DNA from: Blastococcus aggregatus
Lineage (GTDB): Bacteria > Actinomycetota > Actinomycetes > Mycobacteriales > Geodermatophilaceae
Direction: 5' to 3'
DNA: 64,000 bases
Assembly: GCF_900221005.1 (NCBI RefSeq)
Contig: NZ_OBQI01000004.1
Location: 372,001-436,000 of the forward strand
Each line of letters opens with the position of its first letter. Position 1 is the stretch's first letter. The translations under genes were made by a program, and so were the position numbers. The notes beneath the pieces were generated by a model. The model saw nothing but the letters and a program-made list of their open reading frames with translations, was not told the origin of the DNA and searched no databases. This document shows, piece after piece, positions 7,551-15,719 of this stretch.

Positions 7551-9815
7551 TCAGACCCGGGTCAGGACCAGCAGGGCGATGTCGTCGGCGCGGTGCGGCC
7601 CGGTGAGTTCGGCCAGCAGGTGGTCGCAGAGCGCGCCCGGATCCGACGTCCCGGCCGAGGCGACGGCGGCCAGCAGCAGGGCGAACCCCTCGTCGATGTC
7701 GGCCGAGCGGCTCTCCACCAGGCCGTCGGTGAACAGGACGAGGCTGGCCCCCTCGGGCAGCACCCCGATCCACTCGTCGGCGACCGACGGCGGGGCGCCC
7801 AGCATCCGGCTGGGCGGCACCGGCAGGAACGAGGCCTCGCCGCCGACCAGCAGCACCGGCGGCGGGTGCCCGGCCGAGGCGATCCGGAGCCGGCCCGACG
7901 CCGGGTCCAGGGTGGCGAACAGCGCGGTCGCCATGCGCTGCAGGCCGAGCAGCGGCCAGCCGGTCTGCAGCCGTTCGATCACCGCGCCGGGCGCCGGGCC
8001 GTCGGCCAGCAGCGCCCGGTAGACGCTGCGCAGCTGGCCCATCGTCGCGGCGGCGGTGATGTCGTGGCCGACGACGTCGCCGACCGCCAGCCCGATCTCG
8101 CCACCCGGCATCCGGATGACGTCGTAGAAGTCCCCGCCCACGTCCACTCCGCGGGTGGCGGCCAGGTAGCGGACCGCGATCCCCAGCCCCTCGAGCGCGG
8201 GGGGCGCTGGCGGCAGCAGGTTGTCCTGCAGCGCGTGCGACGTGCGGACGGCGAGGTCGAAGCGCTGCGCCCGCGCCACCACCAGCCCGAGCTGCAGGGC
8301 GAGCTGCTCGACCACCTCCACGTCGGCGACGGTGAACGGCCCGCGCTCCCGGTCGGTGGCGACGGTCAGCACGCCCAGGTGGCGCCCCTCGGCGGTCAGC
8401 GGCACCGCCACGACCGCGGCCAGGTCCAGCGCCCGCGCTGCCTCGAGGTGCTCGTCGTCGACCGCGACCGCCCGCAGGAACTCGTCGTCGACCGTGCGGA
8501 CCCACTCGGTGCCCCCGCTCAGCAGGGCCCGGGCGCTCGGGTGCCTGGCGGACCGCCGGGGCAGGTGCCGGCTGCGCAGCTCGTCGACCACTCGAGCCCG
8601 CGCGGGGTCGCGGTGCCGCACCGCGGGCCGGATCAGCCCCTCCTCGGTGTCCAGGTCGACGACGCAGAGGTCGGCCAGCCGCGTCACGACCAGCCCGGCC
8701 AGCCGGTCCGCGGTCTCCGTCACGTCGGCGGCCTCGGCGAGCAGCCGGGCCGCCTCCAGCAGGAACGCCGCCCGCCCTGCCTGCCGCGCCGTCTGCTCGT
8801 GCAGCCGGGCCCGCTCCACCGCCTGCCCCGCCTGCCGGCCGATCGTCCAGAGCAGGTTGACGTCGGCCGTGGTGAGCTCCCGACTGCCCCCCGGCTCGTC
8901 CAGGCTGATCAGGTCACCCTGCGCGTTGCCGAGCGCGAGGACCAGCACGCCCAGCCCGCGGCCGTCGGCGGTCACCGGCACGATCACCAGCTCCGACAAC
9001 GCCGCCGCGGCCAGGGCCGCCGACAGCGAGGGCTGGTCGGCCCGCAGCTGCTCGGTCAGCGCGATCGACCGCACGCCGCGGGTCAGCTCCACCGCGAGCC
9101 GGCTGCCCGCGGCGTCGCGCAGCTCCTGCAGCAGGTTCTCGGGCAGCCCCTCGGCCCGCACCGGCCGCAGGTCGGGCAGCGCCTCGGGGTCGTGCGGATC
9201 GGCCTCGACCAGCACGAGCGCGGCGCCGCGCGCCAGCAGGGCCTCGCAGCTGCGCTCCACGATGACCGAGGCGACGTCCTCGACCGAGACCGCGGCGGCC
9301 AGGTCGGACACCACCTGCTGCAGGGTCAGCGAGCGCAGCTCCGACTCCTCCGCCACCTGCTGCGCGGCCAGCAGCTCGCGCTCGTAGCGACGGCGGGCGG
9401 TGGCCTCGAAGAGCGTCGCCCGGATGAGCAGCGGTGCGCCGTCGTCGTCCCGGAGCTCGACGGCGTTGGCCAGACAGGCCAGCGCCGTCCCGTCGGCCCG
9501 GACGAGGTCCAGCGCGATCTCGCGCACGGCGCCCTGCATGCGCAGCAGCGGCACCAGGTGGGTCTCGTAGTAGACCCGCCCGCCCATGCTCAGCAGGTCC
9601 TGGAAGCGCACCCCCAGCACCTCGTCGGCCGACCGGCCGATCCAGCCGCAGAACGTGCGGTTGACCTTGACGATCCGGCCGTCCGGCACCGCCGACAGGT
9701 AGCCCATGGGGGCGTTCTCGTAGAGGTCGGCGGGGTCGTCGTCGAGCAGCCGGTCCAGTCGGCCGAACTCGTCGGGGTCCGGCGCCCCGGCGGACCGCAG
9801 CCTGGACACGGTCAC
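7551..9815 (-). CDS. PAS-GAF-GAF-SpoIIE (PP2C) serine phosphatase, RsbP-like
   Basis: 754 residues. The GTG at 9815 overlaps the hydrolase stop (GTGA). Order: PAS domain about 28-150 (YENAPMGYLSAVPDG, then FCGWIGRSADEVLG), linking helix, GAF about 175-330, second GAF about 350-510, and a SpoIIE-type PP2C phosphatase about 525-754 with the metal-binding VGGDFYDV, VGDVVGHD, LFTDGLVESR and DDIALLVL motifs. Such phosphatases dephosphorylate a STAS anti-anti-sigma factor and so release a sigma factor. Bacillus RsbP has PAS plus PP2C only; the two GAF domains are additional. The upstream coupled partner is an RsbQ homologue. Confidence 0.9.
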   Translation of the reverse strand: MTVSRLRSAGAPDPDEFGRLDRLLDDDPADLYENAPMGYLSAVPDGRIVKVNRTFCGWIGRSADEVLGVRFQDLLSMGGRVYYETHLVPLLRMQGAVREIALDLVRADGTALACLANAVELRDDDGAPLLIRATLFEATARRRYERELLAAQQVAEESELRSLTLQQVVSDLAAAVSVEDVASVIVERSCEALLARGAALVLVEADPHDPEALPDLRPVRAEGLPENLLQELRDAAGSRLAVELTRGVRSIALTEQLRADQPSLSAALAAAALSELVIVPVTADGRGLGVLVLALGNAQGDLISLDEPGGSRELTTADVNLLWTIGRQAGQAVERARLHEQTARQAGRAAFLLEAARLLAEAADVTETADRLAGLVVTRLADLCVVDLDTEEGLIRPAVRHRDPARARVVDELRSRHLPRRSARHPSARALLSGGTEWVRTVDDEFLRAVAVDDEHLEAARALDLAAVVAVPLTAEGRHLGVLTVATDRERGPFTVADVEVVEQLALQLGLVVARAQRFDLAVRTSHALQDNLLPPAPPALEGLGIAVRYLAATRGVDVGGDFYDVIRMPGGEIGLAVGDVVGHDITAAATMGQLRSVYRALLADGPAPGAVIERLQTGWPLLGLQRMATALFATLDPASGRLRIASAGHPPPVLLVGGEASFLPVPPSRMLGAPPSVADEWIGVLPEGASLVLFTDGLVESRSADIDEGFALLLAAVASAGTSDPGALCDHLLAELTGPHRADDIALLVLTRV

Positions 9816-10612
9816 CCCGGGAGGAACGCCCGGATCGCGGCGGCCGTCTCCTCCGGCGCGCTCAGGTGCGGGCAGTGGCCGGTCGCGGCGAGCTGGGTGA
9901 ACGTGCTGCCGGGGATGTGCTCGTGCACGTAGCGGCCGACCACCTCGAGCGCGATGACGTCCTCGCTGCACTGCAGCACGAGCGTCGGGACGTCGACGCC
10001 CGCCAGGTCGGCGCGGTTGTCCGACAGGAACGTCACGCGGGCGAAGTGCCGGGTGATGTCGGGATCGGTGCGGCAGAAGCTGTTGGTGAGCTCCGCGGCC
10101 CTCTCCGGGTGGTCGGGCACCCCCATGATCACCGGCGCCATCTGCGCCGACCACCCCAGGTGGTTGGCGTCCAGGGCGTCGAGCAGGCCGGCGATGTCGG
10201 TGCGGCTGAACCCGCCGGTGTAGTCGCCGTCGTCGACGTACCGGGGGCTGGGGCCGATCATCACCAGCGCCCCGAAGTGCTCGGGAGCCGACTGCAGCGC
10301 CAGGACGCCGATCATCGCGCTCACCGAGTGCCCGACGAACACGACGTCGCGGAGGTCGAGTTCGCGGCAGATCTCGACGACGTCGTCGGCGTAGCGGCGC
10401 AGCGAGTCGTAGGCGGCGTGGTCGTAGGCGGAGAGGTCGGAGTGGCCGGCCCCGACGTGGTCGAACAGCACGATCCGGTGGTCGTCCTCGAACGCCGGGA
10501 CGACGAAGCGCCACATCTCCTGGTCGCAGCCGAACCCGTGGGCGAACATCATCGGCCGTCCGTCCGGTGTCCCACCGAGACGCACGCAGTTCCGCTGCAG
10601 CACGTTCCCCAC
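9812..10612 (-). CDS. rsbQ: RsbQ-like alpha/beta hydrolase
   Basis: 266 residues from the GTG at 10612, close to the 269 residues of Bacillus RsbQ. The match to RsbQ/KAI2-type hydrolases is strong: MMFAHGFGCDQEMW, VLFDHVGAGHSDLSAYD, FVGHSVSAM, GPSPRYVDD and GHCPHLSAPEET. The catalytic triad reads Ser96, Asp218, His246, almost the RsbQ numbering. RsbQ is required for energy-stress signalling through RsbP, which is encoded immediately downstream here with a 4-nt overlap. The ligand is unknown in RsbQ generally. A GTG at 10603 is an alternative start. Confidence 0.9.
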   Translation of the reverse strand: MGNVLQRNCVRLGGTPDGRPMMFAHGFGCDQEMWRFVVPAFEDDHRIVLFDHVGAGHSDLSAYDHAAYDSLRRYADDVVEICRELDLRDVVFVGHSVSAMIGVLALQSAPEHFGALVMIGPSPRYVDDGDYTGGFSRTDIAGLLDALDANHLGWSAQMAPVIMGVPDHPERAAELTNSFCRTDPDITRHFARVTFLSDNRADLAGVDVPTLVLQCSEDVIALEVVGRYVHEHIPGSTFTQLAATGHCPHLSAPEETAAAIRAFLPG

Positions 10613-10845
10613 GCGCTGAACCCTAAGGGAGGAGGCCGGGCGTGTCTGCGCCCCGCGACCCGACCAGGGGGTCACCGCGGGTCAGCCTCCGGGCACGGAC
10701 GGATGCCGCGCACCGGCGCGCTCGGCCCGGCCGACCGACGCGTTCCGGAAGTCCCTGTCCCCGCGGTGCCGACCGGCCCTACTCTCGCCGCGTCGTGCAC
10801 CGGAGCCACCCGGGGCCCCGGCCCGAGCCTCCCGCGAGGTCCCGC

Positions 10846-11628
10846 ATGACCGCTGTCCACGCCGGTACCGCCACCTCCGTCCTCCCGGTGCCGCGCGCGC
10901 CCGCCGACGGCCCGGTCGGCCCCGCCCCGTCCGGCCTCGCCGGAACGGTCCCCGTGCCCGGCGGCCGCGCCGCCGCCTACCAGCGGGTGCTGCACCGGCT
11001 GGTGCGCCGCGAGCTGAGGCTGCTCGCCGAGCTGCTGTCGTGGGCTCCCCCGGCCGAGCCCGGACGCACCCGGGCGCTCACCCAGCACGCCGACCTCGTC
11101 TCCCGGCTGCTGCTGGCCCACCACCGGCTCGAGCGCGAGGCCCTGTGGCCGGCCCTGCTGGACGCCGTCCCGGGGCGGGCCGGGACGGCGCTGCACGACG
11201 CGATCGCCGACTGGACGACCCGTGCCGCCGGCATCGACTCCGCCGTGCGCGGCCTCGCCACCGCCGCCCGCCAGTGGGAGGTGACCGGCACGGCCGCGGC
11301 CCGCGACGCCCTGGCGGGAGCCTGCCTCCGGCTCGCCGGCGCCGTCGAGGCGCACACCGCCGACGAGGAGCGCGTCCTCCTCCCCCTGCTCGACGCGCAC
11401 CTCGACGCCGCACGCTGGTCCGCCGTCGCCGCAACCGCCTCGTGCCGGCTGACCCGCCGCGAACGGCGGCTCGTGCTCGGCCTCGCGCTCGAGGACTCCT
11501 GCGCCGGTGACCGCGCCCGCCTGCTCGACGGCCTGTCCCGGCGGCGGCGGTGGGCCTGGCGGCTGGTCGGGGCCGGCCGCTACCGCGCGGCCGTCGTGCG
11601 GCTCCGGGGGGAGCCGCCCGCCGCGTGA
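10846..11628 (+). CDS. Hemerythrin/HHE-domain protein
   Basis: 260 residues; the ATG follows GAGG by 6 nt. A Pro/Ala-rich leader of about 40 residues precedes a four-helix bundle carrying HHE-type metal ligands: LLLAHHRLEREALWPAL (about 85-101) and VEAHTADEERVLLPLLDAH (about 166-184). These would bind a di-iron centre used for oxygen or redox sensing or detoxification. The basic C-terminus (RRRRWAWRLVGAGRYR) is unusual for the family. It is divergent from the RsbQ-like gene across a 233-nt gap. A possible -10 TACTCT lies at 10780-10785. Confidence 0.8.
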   Translation: MTAVHAGTATSVLPVPRAPADGPVGPAPSGLAGTVPVPGGRAAAYQRVLHRLVRRELRLLAELLSWAPPAEPGRTRALTQHADLVSRLLLAHHRLEREALWPALLDAVPGRAGTALHDAIADWTTRAAGIDSAVRGLATAARQWEVTGTAAARDALAGACLRLAGAVEAHTADEERVLLPLLDAHLDAARWSAVAATASCRLTRRERRLVLGLALEDSCAGDRARLLDGLSRRRRWAWRLVGAGRYRAAVVRLRGEPPAA

Positions 11629-11632
11629 GGTC

Positions 11633-11776
11633 TCAGTAGCGGGACGTGCCGCAGTCGGTGCACCGCTTGCGGACGGCGCGGGTCTCGGTCCGACAGTTCT
11701 CGCACGTCCAGGTGGCGTGGTGCGCGTCGTCGGGAGCGGTCCGGACATCCGGCCGCTCGAGGGTGCTGGTGGTCAT
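11633..11776 (-). CDS. 47-residue zinc-ribbon protein
   Basis: Very small protein with a clear ribosome binding site (AGGAAGGAG) upstream of the ATG. The C-terminal half holds two CxxC knuckles, CENC at 25-28 and CTDC at 39-42, in a short zinc-ribbon layout; the N-terminal half is polar and probably disordered. It could bind RNA, DNA or a protein partner. It is convergent with the hemerythrin gene (4-nt gap) and divergent from the hydrolase that follows. Confidence 0.72.
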   Translation of the reverse strand: MTTSTLERPDVRTAPDDAHHATWTCENCRTETRAVRKRCTDCGTSRY

Positions 11777-11883
11777 GGGGTCTCCTTCCTCGCGGACGGC
11801 TACGACGCTAGGCAGCCCGGATGTCGTGGAGGTGTCCGCGGAGTTGCCTTTCGCCCGAGGCCCGATGAGTTGGCTCACCCGCC

Positions 11884-12552
11884 GTGGTCTCCTTCCCCGT
11901 GACGACCTTCGTGCTGGTCCCGGGCGCCGGCGGGAACGCCTCGTACTGGCAGCGGCTGGTGCCCGAGCTGGCGCGCCGGGGGCACCGCGGCCTGGCCGTC
12001 GACCTGCCGGCCGCGGACCCGGACGCCGGGCTCGCCGCCTACGCCGACGCCGTCGTGGGCGCTGTCCGGGCCTCGCTCGGCGCGGATCCCGCGCCGCTGG
12101 TGCTGGTCGCGCAGTCGATGGGTGGCCTGACCGCGCCGCTGGTGTGCGACCGGCTGCCGGTCCGCCTGCTGGTGCTGCTCAACGCGATGGTGCCGCGCCC
12201 CGGCGAGACCGGCGGCGCGTGGTGGGCGGCCACGGGACACGCCGATCCGGGCGATCCCACCGAGGCCTTCTTCGCCGACGTCCCACCCGACGTCGCCGCC
12301 GCGGTGCAGGCCGAGCCGTTCGAGCAGTCCGGCCGCCCGTTCGACGACCCGTGGCCCCTCGACCGGTGGCCCGCCGTGCCCACCCGCGTGCTGGCCGGGC
12401 GGGACGACCGCTTCTTCCCGCTCGCGTTCCAGCGACGGGTCGCGGCCGACCGGCTCGGGCTCCCGGTGGACGAGCTGCCCGGCGGGCACCTGGTCGCGCT
12501 GAGCCGCCCGGCCGAGCTCGCCGAGCGGTTGGTCGCCTACCTCGGCAGCTGA
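11884..12552 (+). CDS. Alpha/beta-fold hydrolase
   Basis: 222 residues. It opens with the strand-turn FVLVPGAGGNASYW, the oxyanion region of salicylate-esterase or RsbQ-type small hydrolases. The nucleophile elbow is AQSMGG (about 78-83, Ser), an acid lies in AGRDDRFFP (about 175), and the His is in GGHLVALSRP (about 200). Substrate unknown. GTG at 11884 or GTG at 11899 could be the start; neither has a good ribosome binding site, and the second fits the family N-terminus better. Confidence 0.82.
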   Translation: MVSFPVTTFVLVPGAGGNASYWQRLVPELARRGHRGLAVDLPAADPDAGLAAYADAVVGAVRASLGADPAPLVLVAQSMGGLTAPLVCDRLPVRLLVLLNAMVPRPGETGGAWWAATGHADPGDPTEAFFADVPPDVAAAVQAEPFEQSGRPFDDPWPLDRWPAVPTRVLAGRDDRFFPLAFQRRVAADRLGLPVDELPGGHLVALSRPAELAERLVAYLGS

Positions 12553-12563
12553 TCCCGCGCGCG

Positions 12564-12569
12564 CATAAT
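12564..12569 (+). promoter_or_regulatory. Candidate -10 element upstream of the HelR-like gene
   Basis: CATAAT stands out in an otherwise GC-only stretch 65 nt before the TTG start. No convincing -35 hexamer lies 16-18 nt upstream. A rifamycin-associated inverted repeat, known in front of some inducible helR genes, was looked for and not seen. Confidence 0.3.
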
Positions 12570-12634
12570 GGGCGGCCGCCCCGACCGGCGCCCCTCGCGG
12601 GGATCCACTGCATCTCCGACCGAAAGCGGCACTC

Positions 12635-14947
12635 TTGTCGACAGCTCGAGCCGCGGACGCCCCCGACGCCGGGATCGCCGCGGAACAGCCCTACGTGACC
12701 GCGCTGTTCGATCGGCTGGACGAGGTGCGGGCGCGCAGCGTCGGCCGGCTCGACGACGCGCTGGCGATGGTGCCGCACAACCCGCAGGCCGTCGGCGAGC
12801 GCGAGGCCGCCGTCGAGCTGCACACCCACCGGATCGTCGCCCTGGACGCCGCGGAGCACGGCCTGGTCTTCGGCCGGCTGGACCGGCACGAGTCGGACAC
12901 GCCCCGGTACATCGGACGGATCGGGCTGTTCGCCGACGGCGCCGAGGAGCCGCTGCTCATCGACTGGCGCGCCCCGGCCGCCCGGCCGTTCTACACGGCG
13001 ACGCCGCTGCACGACGAGGGCGTGCGCCGCCGCCGGCACATCCGCACCCGCGGCCGCACCGTGGTGAGCGTCGCCGACGAGACCCTCGACATCAGCGCGG
13101 CCGCCCTCGACGGCGGCACGACCGACCGCGGCGGGCTGGCCGGCGAGTCGGTGCTGCTCGCCGCGCTCAACGCGTCGCGCACCGGCCGGATGACCGACAT
13201 CGTCCGGACCATCCAGGCCGAGCAGGACCGGATCATCCGCGCCGACGTCCGTGGCGTCCTGGTCGTGCAGGGCGGGCCGGGCACCGGCAAGACCGCCGTC
13301 GCCCTGCACCGGGCCGCCTACCTGCTGTACACCCACCGCGAGCGGCTGGCCCGCAGCGGGCTGCTCGTCGTCGGCCCCTCCCCCACGTTCCTGCGCTACA
13401 TCGCCGACGTGCTGCCCTCCCTCGGCGAGACCGGCGTCGTCCTGGCCGACGTCGGCGGGCTGCGCCCGGGCCTGCAGGCGCACGCGCCGGAGCGGCCGGA
13501 GGTCGCCGAGGTCAAGGGCCGCCTGGTCATGGCCGACGTCGTCGCCGCGGCGGTGAAGCAGCGCCAGGCGGTGCTCGACCGCCCGGCCGAGATCGAGATC
13601 GACGGCATCCCGCTGCGCTTCACCAAGGCCGACGCCGCCCGCGTCCGCAGCCGGGCGCGGTCGGCCTCGCGGGTGCACAACGAGGCCCGGCCGGCGGCCG
13701 GGCGCACCGTGATCGAGGTGCTGGCCCGCAAGTACGCCGACAAGCTCGGCGAGAACGTGCTCGGCGGGGCCAACCTGCTCGACGCGGCCGACGTCGCCGC
13801 GCTGCGCCGCGAGGTCTCCGCCGAGCCCGCGGTGCACGGCCTGATCGACCGGCTGTGGCCCCGGCTCACCGCCGAGCGGGTGCTCCGCGACCTGTTCGCC
13901 TCGCGCCGGCAGCTCGACGCGGTGGCGCCCCAGCTGACCGAGGACGAGCGCACGCTGCTGCAGCGCCCGCCGTCCGCGCCCTGGACGCCGGCCGACGTGC
14001 CGCTGCTGGAGGAGATCGACGAGCTGCTCGGCATCGACGAGTCCGCGCAGCGCCGGGCCGAGGAGCGCGACCGCCAGCGCCGGCTGCGGGACGCCCAGGA
14101 GACCCTGGACTTGCTGCACGGCTCGCGCTCCACCGACGCCGAGACCGAGGACGAGGCCGAGGAGCTGCTCGCCGGCGACCTGCTCGACGCCGAGGGGCTG
14201 GCCGAGCGGCAGGAGGAGGTCGACTACCGCAGCACCGCCGAGCGGGCGTCGGCCGACCGCACCTGGACCTACGGGCACATCATCGTCGACGAGGCCCAGG
14301 AGCTGTCGGCGATGGCGTGGCGGCTGCTGCTGCGCCGCTGCCCCACCCGGTCGATGACCGTGGTCGGCGACGTCGCCCAGACCAGCACCCTGGCCGGCGC
14401 GACCAGCTGGGCGCAGGTGCTGGACCCGCACCTGGGCCGCACCTGGCAGCTGGCCGAGCTCACCGTCAACTACCGCACGCCGAGCGAGATCATGGCCGTC
14501 GCCGCCGGCGTGCTGGCCGCCACCGGCGCACCGACCGCGGCCGCGACCTCGGTGCGCTCCACCGGGGTGCAGCCGTGGGGGCAGCGGGTCGCCGACGCGG
14601 AGCTGGCCGATGCCGTGGCCGAGGCCGCGCTGGAGTTCGCCAAGGAGGAGGGCACCCTCGGGGTGCTCGTCCCGCGCAGCCGGCTCGACGCGGTGGCCGA
14701 CGCGGTGGCCGCGCGCCTGCAGGCCGACCCCGACCGCGCCGACGCCCCGGTGGTGCTGCCCCCGGAGGGGGCCAAGGGCCTGGAGTTCGACTCGGTGCTC
14801 GTGGTCGACCCGGCCGCGATCGTCGCGGAGGGCGTGCGCGGCTGGAACGACCTCTACGTCGTCCTCACCCGCGCGACCCAGCGGCTCGGTGTCCTGCACC
14901 CGGGCGAGCTGCCGGCCGAGCTGGCCGGCCTCGAGCCGCGCGCCTAG
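12635..14947 (+). CDS. helR: HelD/HelR-type RNA polymerase recycling ATPase
   Basis: 770 residues from a TTG start. It is a superfamily 1 (UvrD-like) motor: Walker A VVQGGPGTGKTAVALHRAA near 210-228, Walker B IIVDEAQELS near 549-558, motif III VVGDVAQTS, motif V KGLEFDSVLVVDP near 713-725, and motif VI YVVLTRATQRLGVLHPG. The N-terminal region (QPYVTALFDRLDEVRARS, a coiled-coil arm) and the LLIDWRAPAARPFY block are typical of HelD-class proteins, which enter the RNA polymerase channels and remove stalled enzyme. Actinobacterial HelR gives rifamycin tolerance by displacing the drug. The homologue call is firm; the resistance phenotype is inferred. Confidence 0.85.
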   Translation: MSTARAADAPDAGIAAEQPYVTALFDRLDEVRARSVGRLDDALAMVPHNPQAVGEREAAVELHTHRIVALDAAEHGLVFGRLDRHESDTPRYIGRIGLFADGAEEPLLIDWRAPAARPFYTATPLHDEGVRRRRHIRTRGRTVVSVADETLDISAAALDGGTTDRGGLAGESVLLAALNASRTGRMTDIVRTIQAEQDRIIRADVRGVLVVQGGPGTGKTAVALHRAAYLLYTHRERLARSGLLVVGPSPTFLRYIADVLPSLGETGVVLADVGGLRPGLQAHAPERPEVAEVKGRLVMADVVAAAVKQRQAVLDRPAEIEIDGIPLRFTKADAARVRSRARSASRVHNEARPAAGRTVIEVLARKYADKLGENVLGGANLLDAADVAALRREVSAEPAVHGLIDRLWPRLTAERVLRDLFASRRQLDAVAPQLTEDERTLLQRPPSAPWTPADVPLLEEIDELLGIDESAQRRAEERDRQRRLRDAQETLDLLHGSRSTDAETEDEAEELLAGDLLDAEGLAERQEEVDYRSTAERASADRTWTYGHIIVDEAQELSAMAWRLLLRRCPTRSMTVVGDVAQTSTLAGATSWAQVLDPHLGRTWQLAELTVNYRTPSEIMAVAAGVLAATGAPTAAATSVRSTGVQPWGQRVADAELADAVAEAALEFAKEEGTLGVLVPRSRLDAVADAVAARLQADPDRADAPVVLPPEGAKGLEFDSVLVVDPAAIVAEGVRGWNDLYVVLTRATQRLGVLHPGELPAELAGLEPRA

Positions 14948-14968
14948 CGCGCACCCCCGGAGCGGAGC

Positions 14969-15616
14969 TCAGGAGCCGCAGCCCCCGGCGCCGCAGGCGC
15001 AGCCGCCGCAGCCGCCACCGGCCGGGGCGGGCGCGGGCGCGGGCTGCGCGGCGACGGTCCGCAGGTTGGCCGCGCTGACCAGCACCGGCACCGCCAGCAG
15101 GGCGACCAGCACCGCGGCGACGACGGTGGCGGCGTCGGCCGCCCGGGCCCAGTCCTGGTCGAGCCCGCGGGCCACCAGCAGGGCGGTGACGACCACGCCG
15201 ACTCCGAGCAGCACCGAACCGCCGCGCCGGGCGGCACCGGTGCGGGTCAGCAGCGCCAGCGCGCCGGCCAGCAGGACCACCGGCACGCCGACCAGCAGCA
15301 CGCGGGCCGCCGCTCCGCCGGGGACCAGCGCGACGGCCAGCGCGACGACGCCGGCACCGGCCGCGGCCGAGCCGAGCGTGCGGGCGCGGCCGGACAGCTC
15401 GCCGTCCAGGCCCGACGCGTTCCGGAGGAGCACCCCGCCGCGGACGGCGAGGAAGAGGCCCAGCGCGCCGAGCAGCAGCCGGGCGCCGCCGTCGGACCAC
15501 ACGATCGACACCGCCGCGACGACGAGCATCGCGCCGCCCAGCGCGAGCCACTGCGGCCACGCACGACGGGCGACCTCGGGGGTCGGCTGAGCGGTCAGGA
15601 CGGTTCCAGCGTTCGC
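14969..15616 (-). CDS. Six-helix membrane protein with a Cys/Gly tail
   Basis: 215 residues from GTG at 15616. About six hydrophobic segments fill residues 20-175, in the manner of HdeD/DUF308-like proteins. The last 25 residues are unusual: an Ala-Pro stretch, then GGGCGGCACGAGGCGS-like sequence with four Cys spaced by Gly/Ala, a possible metal- or haem-binding or cross-linking tail. The function is unknown to me. It is convergent with the HelR-like gene and divergent from the DUF1206 gene. Confidence 0.65.
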   Translation of the reverse strand, partial: ANAGTVLTAQPTPEVARRAWPQWLALGGAMLVVAAVSIVWSDGGARLLLGALGLFLAVRGGVLLRNASGLDGELSGRARTLGSAAAGAGVVALAVALVPGGAAARVLLVGVPVVLLAGALALLTRTGAARRGGSVLLGVGVVVTALLVARGLDQDWARAADAATVVAAVLVALLAVPVLVSAANLRTVAAQPAPAPAPAGGGCGGCACGAGGCGS

Positions 15617-15719
15617 CACGCAGCCAGTGTCCCTCACCGACGGGGGACGACGGCAGGCACCGTGGCCGTCCGCGTGCCACGCTGAGCCGGTTGATCTTCT
15701 CCCACCGACTGGAGTCCTG

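Noticed and set aside
7494-9932. An 812-codon plus-strand frame opposite the phosphatase gene
   Set aside because: Composition is rich in Gln, Arg and Gly with no recognisable domain; the opposite strand encodes a complete PAS-GAF-PP2C protein.
10613-10700. A sigma B-type promoter (GTTT and GGGTAT boxes) upstream of the RsbQ-like gene
   Set aside because: Partial matches such as AGGGTT occur, but no properly spaced pair was found.
12553-12634. A rifamycin-associated element upstream of the HelR-like gene
   Set aside because: Only short GC-rich near-palindromes are present; nothing resembles the known long inverted repeat.
12179-14899. A 906-codon minus-strand frame opposite the HelR-like gene
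   Set aside because: A shadow of the HelR-like gene; repetitive His/Gln/Gly-rich sequence with no motif.
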